64,000 bases of DNA from Piscinibacter sp. XHJ-5 (GTDB taxonomy: Bacteria > Pseudomonadota > Gammaproteobacteria > Burkholderiales > Burkholderiaceae_C). The translations under genes and the position numbers were made by a program. This document shows, piece after piece, positions 44,190-52,288 of the stretch (position 1 is its first letter; each line of letters opens with the position of its first letter). The notes beneath the pieces are model-generated. The model ran no database searches. It was given only the letters and a program-made list of their open reading frames with translations, and was not told where the DNA came from. Where the stretch lies: NCBI RefSeq assembly GCF_029855045.1, contig NZ_CP123228.1, positions 2,604,001-2,668,000 of the forward strand. Reading direction: 5' to 3'.

Positions 44190-44573
44190 TCAGTGCCCGC
44201 CCAGTGCGAGCGCCAGGGCTTTCAGCAATGCCGTGTCGGTGAAGGGCTTGAACAGGCACTCCACCGCGCCCTGCGCAAGCAGCCGCTGCCGCACATCGTC
44301 CTCCGCGCGCGCGGTGATGAAGACGACCGGGATCGCATGGCCGCGGCGCGCCAGCTCGAGCTGCAGCTGCGGCCCGGACAGGCCGGGCATCGCGACGTCC
44401 AGGACGAGGCAGGCGATCCCCGCGATGCCATCGAAGGTGAGGAATTCCTCGGCCGACGCGAACACCCGGACAGCGTATCCGACCTGCATCAGCAGAGGGG
44501 GAAGCGATTCGCGCACCGACGAGTCGTCGTCGACGACGCAGACCAGTGGGCGCGCCAACTGCGGTTTCGGCAT
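44190..44573 (-). CDS. receiver-only response regulator (FixJ-like)
   Basis: 127 residues from ATG 44573. Receiver: VCVVDDDSSVRESLPPLLMQ, D59 (LVLDVAMPGLSGPQLQLELA), VVFITARAED, K in ECLFKPFTDTAL. No output domain. It is a paralogue of 38156 (shared DVAMPG, PQLQLEL/PELQLEL, IAQGAVECL/LAQGAVECL blocks). It converges on the giant kinase gene and is divergent from the second kinase, with the fourth dyad copy upstream. It probably pairs with kinase 44877. Confidence 0.92.
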   Translation of the reverse strand: MPKPQLARPLVCVVDDDSSVRESLPPLLMQVGYAVRVFASAEEFLTFDGIAGIACLVLDVAMPGLSGPQLQLELARRGHAIPVVFITARAEDDVRQRLLAQGAVECLFKPFTDTALLKALALALGGH

Positions 44574-44876
44574 GGGACCGCCCTTCGTGTCGATGGTTGT
44601 GCAAGCGAGGATGCGTTGTCTTGCGGCGACTGTCCACGATACTTTGGTGTCGTTTCGCGCCCGTTCATTGTTCGGGCTCGCCTCGGGCTGATGGACTGAC
44701 GCCGCGCAGCGACCCCTTGCGGGCATCGGAGCCCTTGTTTCCACCCGGGCCGCTGGGATAATCGTTCGAGCCGCTGATGACGGCGGCGAGGGGTCACCCG
44801 CGAAACGTATCGCTGGGATGTTCCGGACAGCGAGGTCCGCGATGAACCGATTTCTTGGTCTCGACATCGCAAGTCC
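44574..44876. promoter_or_regulatory. divergent intergenic region with fourth dyad copy
   Basis: This 303-base stretch separates the minus-strand receiver gene and the plus-strand kinase. CGATACTTTGGTGTCG (44638-44653) is the exact reverse complement of dyad copy B (38082-38097). It lies 65 bases before the receiver start and 224 bases before the kinase. I see no other gene or terminator in the stretch. Confidence 0.6.
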
Positions 44877-47330
44877 ATGAGCGCCATCCGTACCTCACGG
44901 ACGAAGGGTGCGCGCCCCGATGCGGCACGCTCGGTGCCGGTCGAGCAACTCGATCTGGCAACCGTGCTCGAGATCTCGCAAGCGGTGTTCGGCCAGACTG
45001 ATCGAGAGAAGCTGATCGCCACGGTGATGCGCCTGGCCCTGGAGCACACGGGTGCGCAGCGGGGTCTTTTGATACTTCCACGGGGCAATGCGTATCGGAT
45101 CGAGGCAGAGGCCCGGATCGGCGGCAATGAGGTGGTTGTCGATCTGCAGTCCGCCGACGTCACGGGCGCGCATCTGCCGGAGTTGGTTTTCCAACAGTGC
45201 GTGCGCACCAGGGAAAGCGTCCTGCTGCAGGATGCCTCGACAGAAGACCCGTTCTCCAACGACGAGTACCTGCGCAGTCACCCCGCACGTTCCGTGCTCT
45301 GCATGCCTTTGCTCAAGCAGACCCAGCTGGCCGGTGTCATCTACCTCGAGAACCAACTGGCTTCAAGCGTCTTCACAGCCGCCCGGATGACCTTGCTCAA
45401 GCTGCTGGCGTCCGGGGCGGCCATTTCGCTGGAGAACGCGAGTCTCTATCGCCATCTTCAGGAACGCGAGGCGAGGGTTCGTCGGCTGGTCGATTCCAAC
45501 ATCATCGGCATCGTCATCTGGCACGCCGATGGCCGGATCCTCGACGCCAACGAAGCGTTTCTCCGCATGATGGGGCACGACCTCGACGGCCTGGTCTCCG
45601 GCAATGTGCGATGGACCGATCTGACTCCATCGGAATGGCAAGTCCGCGACGCGCAGGCGATGGAGGAGTTGAGGTTGGTCGGAGTGGCCCGGTCATATGA
45701 AAAGGAGCTCTTCCGGAAAGACGGCACCCGCGTGCCGGTGCTGGTCGGAGGCGCGAGGTTCGAAGCGATGCCGGACGAGGGCGTGGCGTTCGTCGTCGAC
45801 CTGACCGAGCGCAAGCATGCGGAGGATGCACTGCGCGAGAGCGAGCGGGAGTCGCGCCTCATCGTGGACACCATTCCAGGCCTGGTCGCCATCCTGACGC
45901 CGGCCGGCGAGGTCGACGTCGTCAACAACCAGCTCATCGAGTACTGCGGGCAGTCGCTGGAGGCGATGAAGCAATGGGGCACGAACGGCACGGTTCATTC
46001 GGACGACCTGCCTCGCGTCGGTCAGGTGTTTGCGGCAGCGATCACCTCGGGCGAACCCTATGACTTCGAGGCGCGCATCCGGCGTTTCGATGGCATCTAC
46101 CGTTGGTTCCAGGTTCGTGGGCTCCCCCTTCGCGACAGCGGCGCGCATGTCGCCCGTTGGTACGTCCTGCTGACGGACATCGACGACCTGAAGAGCGCCG
46201 AGGCCGAACTCAGGCGCGTGTACGACAGCTTCAGCGATGCCCAGCGGTTGAGCAAGACGGGCAGCTTCATCACCGATCTGGTGGCGGACCACCACAACTG
46301 GTCCGAGCAGGCTTTCCGGATCTTCGACTTCGAGCCGGGGACGAAGGTCACGTTGAAGCGGGTTCGAGACACCATCCATCCCGACGACCTGGCGTCGTTC
46401 GAATCCATGATCGGGCGCGCCATGACAGGGATCGACGTCAGTTTCGCGTTCCGGACCGTGACGGCCCGGGGGATCGTGAAGCATGTGCGCGGCGTCGCCC
46501 ATGTCATCGAACATGTCGAGGGTCGCCCCATGTTCGTAGGCGCCATGCAGGACGTGACGGAGAGCATGGTCGCCGAGGAGGCCCTCAACAGGGCGCGCTC
46601 GGAGCTTGCCCATGTGGCTCGGGTGACGACCCTCAGCACGTTCACCGCTTCGCTTGCCCATGAAGTCAACCAGCCGCTCTCCGGGATCATCACCAACGCC
46701 GGCACATGCCTGCGCATGCTGGATTCCGATCGTCCGAATATCGAGGGCGCGTGCGAAACCGCGAGGCGGATCATTCGCGATGGCAACCGCGCATCGGACG
46801 TGATCACGCGGTTGCGTGCGCTGTTCAGCAAGAAGGAATTCACCCTGGAATCGCTGGACCTGAACGAGGCCACCCAAGAGGTCATCGCGGTGTCGTTGAG
46901 TGATCTCCAGAGAAGCCGCGTGACTGTCCAGTCGGAGCTGGCCGAAGATCTCCCCAGGGTCACCGGCGACCGGGTCCAGCTCCAGCAGGTCATCCTGAAC
47001 CTGCTGCGCAACGCGTCCGACGCCATGACGGGTGTCGACGATCGCCCTCGGCTCCTGAGGGTCATGACGGCGCGCGAAGACGGCGATCGTGTGCGCGTGA
47101 GCGTGCGGGATGCCGGCGTGGGCGTCGACCGTCAAAGCGCGGAGAAGCTCTTCGAGCCCTTCTACACGACCAAGCGCGGCGGCATGGGTATCGGGTTGTC
47201 CGTCAGCCGCTCGATCGTCGAGCGACATCATGGCCGTCTCTGGGCAGAGTCGAACGACGGGCCGGGTGCGACGTTTTCATTCTCCATTCCTTGCGCGCCC
47301 GATGGCCCTGCGAGAAGCGTCCATGGGTGA
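44877..47330 (+). CDS. GAF/PAS sensor histidine kinase
   Basis: 817 residues, no membrane helix. Order: GAF (about 25-185, LDLATVLEISQAVFGQTDRE), PAS1 (about 198-320, LVDSNIIGIVIWHADGRILD), PAS2 (about 330-440, IVDTIPGLVAILTPAGEVDV), PAS3 (about 450-565), HisKA with H595 (SLAHEVNQPLSGI), HATPase (LRNASDAM, DAGVGVD, GGMGIGLSVSRSIVERHHGR). It is colinear with the C-terminal 550 residues of the giant kinase, with two extra PAS domains and no kinase-like/ATPase front, so one derives from a duplication of the other or both from a common kinase. It partners with the adjacent receiver. Confidence 0.93.
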   Translation: MSAIRTSRTKGARPDAARSVPVEQLDLATVLEISQAVFGQTDREKLIATVMRLALEHTGAQRGLLILPRGNAYRIEAEARIGGNEVVVDLQSADVTGAHLPELVFQQCVRTRESVLLQDASTEDPFSNDEYLRSHPARSVLCMPLLKQTQLAGVIYLENQLASSVFTAARMTLLKLLASGAAISLENASLYRHLQEREARVRRLVDSNIIGIVIWHADGRILDANEAFLRMMGHDLDGLVSGNVRWTDLTPSEWQVRDAQAMEELRLVGVARSYEKELFRKDGTRVPVLVGGARFEAMPDEGVAFVVDLTERKHAEDALRESERESRLIVDTIPGLVAILTPAGEVDVVNNQLIEYCGQSLEAMKQWGTNGTVHSDDLPRVGQVFAAAITSGEPYDFEARIRRFDGIYRWFQVRGLPLRDSGAHVARWYVLLTDIDDLKSAEAELRRVYDSFSDAQRLSKTGSFITDLVADHHNWSEQAFRIFDFEPGTKVTLKRVRDTIHPDDLASFESMIGRAMTGIDVSFAFRTVTARGIVKHVRGVAHVIEHVEGRPMFVGAMQDVTESMVAEEALNRARSELAHVARVTTLSTFTASLAHEVNQPLSGIITNAGTCLRMLDSDRPNIEGACETARRIIRDGNRASDVITRLRALFSKKEFTLESLDLNEATQEVIAVSLSDLQRSRVTVQSELAEDLPRVTGDRVQLQQVILNLLRNASDAMTGVDDRPRLLRVMTAREDGDRVRVSVRDAGVGVDRQSAEKLFEPFYTTKRGGMGIGLSVSRSIVERHHGRLWAESNDGPGATFSFSIPCAPDGPARSVHG

Positions 47331-47347
47331 CGACCACCGCAGGACCG

Positions 47348-48721
47348 TCAGCGCAGGCCCTCTCCGGCCAGCGCATCACCGGTGAAGAACCGCGGGGGCT
47401 GGCGCCTCGCGGTGGGTTGGAAATAGCCGCGCGCGTAATCCGCTTGCACCAGGTAGGCCCCGGTCTGGAAGTCGAAGGTGACGGAAGCATCGCCGAATCC
47501 TTGATCGGCGGTTTCATAGAAGGGGATGTAGAAGCCGAACACCGACCGGTACAGCTTGCCGGCGGCGTCAAAGTTGTCGGACGCTCCTACTTCCGGCTGG
47601 TCTTCGTCGAAATAGAACTTGCGCTTGGCATAGACGTGACGTGCGCCTGCCTTGAGCGTCGCTTCCACTTCCCAGACTCGATGCAACTCCCAGCGCAGGC
47701 AGTCCGGCCCGGGGTGGCCTTTCAGGTAGCGCCTCGCCTCGGGACACGCGGCTTCGTCGAACAGCCTGAACGCGTTGTAGGGAATCAGCATCTCCCGCTT
47801 GCCGATCAGCTTGAAGTCGAAGCGATCCAGGCCCCCGTTGAAGACGGTAGCCTCGTCCATGACGGCCGCACCACCCGATATCGGATTGGGGGTGTCGTAC
47901 GCCAGTTCGGGCGTGAGCTTCACGCGTCGTTGCCCGGGCAAGTACTGCCATACCTTGCGGCGATTCTTGATGGGATCCACGTAGTCGATCAGAACGAGCT
48001 TTTCGCCCACCTTTCGCGCCGGGCCGGTGTAGTCGACGCGAACCAGCCAATACGAATCCGACGCAGACATCACCGCGTTGTTGTCGAGATAGAAGGCGGG
48101 GTACTCCTGCCAGATGTCGAGTTCGCCCTGCACGTTGATGCCCCCTGCGGCATCGATCATGATGTTTCGGAAGCTCGCCACGTAGGACGGTGACTGGTAC
48201 CTCAGGTTGTGGTTCCACATGACCTCGTTGCCGGTCTTCGGGATCGGAAACGGTACGCCGCCGTAGCAGCCTTCGAGCGCCAGTCCGTCCTGCGTTGTCT
48301 TGCAAGCGCTGGCGTTCTTCACGGAACGCTCGTTCACGTGGGCGGGATAGCGCTGGGTGCGGTGGCTCGGGTAGACGTCCAGCCGGAAGCTCGGGTACTT
48401 TTGCAGCAACGCCTTCGCTCCATCGCTGAGCTTGTCTGCGTGCTGGGCCATGTTGGCTCCGGTCACGCTGTACAGCGGCCTTTCGTCGGCGAACGGGTCC
48501 GGGCGCACGCGCGGATTCTTCGAGTCGAAGCTGGCAGGAGGCTTGACCTGGCCGTCGGTGTAGGGCGGGATGGTGCCTTCCTTGTTGCCGGCTTTCTCTG
48601 CGCCCCAAGGCATGAGCGTGGTGCCGAGTTGCCGGGCCTCGTCGGCGCTGACTGCCGCCATGGCCGCGGCCGAACCGCCGAGCATCACCGACGCCGCGGC
48701 TGCGCGAAGGATGGGGTTCAT
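47348..48721 (-). CDS. DUF1329 outer-membrane/periplasmic protein
   Basis: 457 residues with signal peptide (MNPILRAAAASVMLGGSAAA, cleavage after AMA). DUF1329 signatures are ADEARQLGTTLMPWGAEKAG, DGTIPPYT-like GTIPPYTDG, GGVPFPIPKTGNEVMWNH, and RRKVWQYLPGQRRVKLTPEL. The fold is related to LolA/LolB-like lipoprotein carriers, which suggests lipid or hydrophobic cargo binding. It is the last gene of the DUF1302-YCF48-MMPL-DUF1329 operon (22 bases after the transporter). Confidence 0.93.
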   Translation of the reverse strand: MNPILRAAAASVMLGGSAAAMAAVSADEARQLGTTLMPWGAEKAGNKEGTIPPYTDGQVKPPASFDSKNPRVRPDPFADERPLYSVTGANMAQHADKLSDGAKALLQKYPSFRLDVYPSHRTQRYPAHVNERSVKNASACKTTQDGLALEGCYGGVPFPIPKTGNEVMWNHNLRYQSPSYVASFRNIMIDAAGGINVQGELDIWQEYPAFYLDNNAVMSASDSYWLVRVDYTGPARKVGEKLVLIDYVDPIKNRRKVWQYLPGQRRVKLTPELAYDTPNPISGGAAVMDEATVFNGGLDRFDFKLIGKREMLIPYNAFRLFDEAACPEARRYLKGHPGPDCLRWELHRVWEVEATLKAGARHVYAKRKFYFDEDQPEVGASDNFDAAGKLYRSVFGFYIPFYETADQGFGDASVTFDFQTGAYLVQADYARGYFQPTARRQPPRFFTGDALAGEGLR

Positions 48722-48743
48722 GTCTCGTCTCCTTGTCGAGGGT

Positions 48744-51155
48744 TCATGGCCGGGTCGTGGCCTTGCCGATGTCGCGCAACAGGAAATGCGACAGCGCCGG
48801 AACGAGCGTCAACGCCGCCAGCATGTTCCACACGAACATGAAGGTGAGCAGGATGCCCATGTCCGCCTGGAACTTGATCGGTGACCACGCCCAGGTGACG
48901 ACGCCGGCCGCCAGCGTGATCCCGACCAGCGCAACAACCTTGCCGACGAATGACACGGCATGGCGCCAGGCGTCGGGCAGCGATGCACCTGCGCGCTGGT
49001 GTGCGAGCTGCACACTCACGAGATACAGCGCGTAATCCACGCCGATGCCGACGCCCAGCGCCACCACCGGCAGCGTGGCCACCTTGAGGCCGATGCCCAG
49101 GCACACCATGAGCGCCTCGGCCATGACGGACGTGAGCAACAGCGGCAGGACGGCGACGACGACCGCGCGCCAACTTCCGAAGGCGATGAAGCACAGCACG
49201 ATGACCGCTGCATAGACGCACATCAGCATCCGCGCGTTGGACTGCTCGACGACGATGTTGGTGGCGGCTTCGATGCCGGATGTGCCCGCCGCGAGAAGGA
49301 ACCGGCGATCCGTTGTCCCGTGGCCGGCGGCGAAGCGATTCGCGGTCGTCACGACGCCGGTCAGCGTCTCGGCCTTGTGGTCAGCCAAGTAGGCAACCAC
49401 GGGAATCACCGAGCACTCCGGCGTGAGCAGCTCGGAGTTCCACGACACCGCGTTGCTCACTTGCGAATCGATGATCCGCTGGTCGCCGGCCACGGTCAGC
49501 CACTTCGGGGTGCCGTCGAACGAGCCCGCGGTGTAGGCACGTATCGTGTCGGCCAATGACTCGACCTTCTGCACGCCCGGCAACTGGGCCAGGGTCCAGG
49601 CCAGGCGGTCCGCCTCGATCAGGTTCTCGTAGGTCCCGCATTGATCCTTGGGCGTCCTCACGATCACCGCGAATACATCGCTCGAGATGCCGTAGTGGGC
49701 AGCGACATAGGCGTTGTCCTGGTTGTAGCGCGAGTCCGCGCGGAGTTCGGGTGAGCCGGGGTCGAGGTCACCGACCTGCAACTGAAGGCTGACAAGGAAG
49801 GCCGCGACCCCAAGCGCGGCAGCGATCACGAGGGCCGCCGTCGCCCAACGCCGCTCGGTCAGCTTGTCCAGGGCAGCCGGGAGGCGGCCGGTGCCGTGGC
49901 CGATGGCTTGCTCCCTTCGGCTGCCCGCCTCCGTGCTCACGCCGACGTAGGACAGCAACACGGGCAGCAGCACCAAGTTCGTGAAGATCAGAACGGCGAC
50001 TCCCAAGCTTGCCGACAGGGCGAGCTCGCGAATCACGGGGATGTCGATGACCGTCAGCACCGCGAAACCGAAGGCGTCGGCCAGCAAGGCAGTCAGACCG
50101 GCCATGAACAGGCGCCGGAACGTGCAGCGCGCGGCCACCAGGCGGGACGCGCCGCGGCGGGTGTCCTGCATGATGCCGTTCATCTTCTGCGCGCCGTGGC
50201 TGACACCGATGGCGAACACCAGGAACGGAACCAGCACCGAGAACGGGTTCAGCTCGTAGCCGAGCATGGCGACGAGGCCGAGCTGCCATGCCACGGCAAT
50301 GAGCGAGCACGACAGCACCAGCGCCGTGCTGCGCCAGCAGCGCGTGTAGCCGAGCAGGATGGCTGCGACGATGGCGGCGGCGACCGCGAAGAACGCCATG
50401 ATCTTGCGCACGCCCTCGATCAGATCCCCCATGAGCTTGGCAAAGCCGATGATGTGCACTCGCACCGGCGCGGCGCCTGCGTCGCTGACAGACTGCTCGT
50501 ATTTCTGCCGGATCGCTTCGAGCGAGGATGCGAACCGGTGGTAGTCCAGCAGTCGCCCCTCGCCATCCTTGGCCAGCAGTGGCACCACAACGGCGATCGA
50601 GCGGTAGTCGTTTGCCACCAGGCTGCCGACGACGCCGGCGCGCGCGATGTTGAGGCGCAGCGCCTCTATGGAAGCGCGCGAGCCGTCGTAATCCTGTGGC
50701 ATCACCGGCCCACCCACGAAACCGTCTTCCGTCACCTCGGTCCAGCGAACCACGGGCGTCCAGACCGACTTCATCCACGCGCGATCCACGCCCGGCAACA
50801 GGAAGATCTCGTCATTGATCGCCTGGACGACGGCGAGGTAGGGGCGATCGAAGATGTCGCCCTGCGGGTTCTCGACCACGATGTGCACCGAGTCGCCCAG
50901 GCCACGCAACTGACTCCTGTTGTCGAGGTAGTTCCTGATGTAGGGGTGGCTCTGCGGAAGGGCCTTCTCGAAGCTCGCACTGACGAGGAGGCTGCGGAGC
51001 TGGCCGGCGAAGAGAGCGGTGAGCAACACGCACACGACCAGCACCCACGGGCGATGGTTGAAGATCAGGCGCTCGAGCGGGCTGCCGCTCGATGAGTCGA
51101 AGCGGTCGAGGTCGGACCCCGCGACCGCGCCACCTTCGATGCCCGGGGCGTGCAT
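48744..51155 (-). CDS. RND-superfamily (MMPL-type) transporter
   Basis: 803 residues in two similar halves, each one helix plus a large periplasmic loop plus five helices (twelve in all). Features are FEKALPQSHPYIRNYLDNRS in loop 1, VFAIGVSHGAQKMNGIM in half 1 helix 4, and LGVGIGVDYALYLVSVQL in half 2, which carries the proton-relay Asp-Tyr typical of MMPL/HpnN-like exporters. It probably moves a lipid or hydrophobic acid across the periplasm, energised by protons. It is flanked by the YCF48-like protein (21 bases) and DUF1329. Confidence 0.93.
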   Translation of the reverse strand: MHAPGIEGGAVAGSDLDRFDSSSGSPLERLIFNHRPWVLVVCVLLTALFAGQLRSLLVSASFEKALPQSHPYIRNYLDNRSQLRGLGDSVHIVVENPQGDIFDRPYLAVVQAINDEIFLLPGVDRAWMKSVWTPVVRWTEVTEDGFVGGPVMPQDYDGSRASIEALRLNIARAGVVGSLVANDYRSIAVVVPLLAKDGEGRLLDYHRFASSLEAIRQKYEQSVSDAGAAPVRVHIIGFAKLMGDLIEGVRKIMAFFAVAAAIVAAILLGYTRCWRSTALVLSCSLIAVAWQLGLVAMLGYELNPFSVLVPFLVFAIGVSHGAQKMNGIMQDTRRGASRLVAARCTFRRLFMAGLTALLADAFGFAVLTVIDIPVIRELALSASLGVAVLIFTNLVLLPVLLSYVGVSTEAGSRREQAIGHGTGRLPAALDKLTERRWATAALVIAAALGVAAFLVSLQLQVGDLDPGSPELRADSRYNQDNAYVAAHYGISSDVFAVIVRTPKDQCGTYENLIEADRLAWTLAQLPGVQKVESLADTIRAYTAGSFDGTPKWLTVAGDQRIIDSQVSNAVSWNSELLTPECSVIPVVAYLADHKAETLTGVVTTANRFAAGHGTTDRRFLLAAGTSGIEAATNIVVEQSNARMLMCVYAAVIVLCFIAFGSWRAVVVAVLPLLLTSVMAEALMVCLGIGLKVATLPVVALGVGIGVDYALYLVSVQLAHQRAGASLPDAWRHAVSFVGKVVALVGITLAAGVVTWAWSPIKFQADMGILLTFMFVWNMLAALTLVPALSHFLLRDIGKATTRP

Positions 51156-51176
51156 GCGATGTCGTCCGGTGCGTGA

Positions 51177-52253
51177 TCAGCGGGGGGCACTCGCCGACCA
51201 GGGCAGCGGCGCCCCGAAGGCTCCGGCCGGTCCGGTGAGGACGAGGTTGCCGTTGCGACCCGGAGCCACGCCGTAGCAGGGCACGGGTCGTTTCAGCCGC
51301 GTGGCGACGAAAGTCCTGCCGCCATCCAGGCTGATATGGATGCTGCCGCCCTGATCGACGAGCGCGATGCGGCCGTCCGGCAGCGCTGCACCGGCCGTGA
51401 TGCCGGCGTCCGTGTTCATCGACACCTTTTGCCACGTGGCACCCTCGTCGGGACTGCGCCAGACCGAGCCGCGCATGCCGAAGGCGAGCAGGACGTCCGG
51501 GTCGGCGACCACGAGGCCGAAGAACGTGCCCGTGTAGGACGTTGTGACGGGCACGAACTTTTTCGCGCTCGCCTGCAGGCGCCAGACCTTGCCCTGCTCG
51601 CCGGCGAGGAACACGCGCCCTGGACGGCCACGCACCGCATAGAAGTGCAGCTCTTGCGCGTTCGATGTCCGGTCCATCCACGGCACCCAGGTCTTGCCTC
51701 CGTCCTCGGTGCGCAGGATGGTGTTGAAGGCGCCGACGACGAAGCCGGATGTCTCGTTTTCGAACTGCACGTCGAGGAAGGGCTGCGCGGTGGCCTGCGC
51801 CAAATGGGCCTCGGCCTGCGCGAGGGCGCGCGTTTCTTCCGGCGTGGGGGCACTGCGACCCTGGTAATACCGCCTGGCGATTTCGGCGGCTTGTTTCCCG
51901 GCAAGCTGTTTCGTCCATGTCGCCCCACCGTCCCGTGTCGCGAGCACGACGCCGCCGTGCCCCACGGCCCAGCCGATCCTGGGGCTGGGAAAGCTGATGC
52001 CCAGCAAGTCGACGCTGACGGGCACGGCGGCTTGGCGCCAGGTGGCGCCACTGTCGTCCGAATAGACGATGTGCCCCCGATGGCCGACGGCCACCACGCG
52101 ATCGCCGGCGCGCTCGGCGGCGAGCAGCGGAGAACGCGCGGCAAGCGAGCTCATGAGTGCGGGCTCGTCGGTGGGCTGGACGAAGCCACCAGCGAGACTC
52201 GCTGTCACCAGCGCCCACACCAAGAGCACGAGCACCTTCGGGCGGCGTGACAT
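51177..52253 (-). CDS. YCF48/BNR-like secreted beta-propeller protein
   Basis: 358 residues from ATG 52253. A signal peptide (VLVLLVWALVTASLAGGFVQ) is followed by BNR/Asp-box-type repeats: YSDDSGATWRQ, ATRDGGATWTKQL, RTEDGGKTWVPW, RSPDEGATWQKV and SLDGGRTFVATR, each a propeller blade. The family relates to YCF48/HCF136 assembly factors. It always appears, as I know the cluster, with DUF1302, MMPL and DUF1329 genes, probably as a periplasmic assembly or docking partner of the transporter. Gap to DUF1302 is 35 bases. Confidence 0.9.
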   Translation of the reverse strand: MSRRPKVLVLLVWALVTASLAGGFVQPTDEPALMSSLAARSPLLAAERAGDRVVAVGHRGHIVYSDDSGATWRQAAVPVSVDLLGISFPSPRIGWAVGHGGVVLATRDGGATWTKQLAGKQAAEIARRYYQGRSAPTPEETRALAQAEAHLAQATAQPFLDVQFENETSGFVVGAFNTILRTEDGGKTWVPWMDRTSNAQELHFYAVRGRPGRVFLAGEQGKVWRLQASAKKFVPVTTSYTGTFFGLVVADPDVLLAFGMRGSVWRSPDEGATWQKVSMNTDAGITAGAALPDGRIALVDQGGSIHISLDGGRTFVATRLKRPVPCYGVAPGRNGNLVLTGPAGAFGAPLPWSASAPR

Positions 52254-52288
52254 GGTGAGTGCTTTCGGATCTTCGAGTCCCCGCGGGG

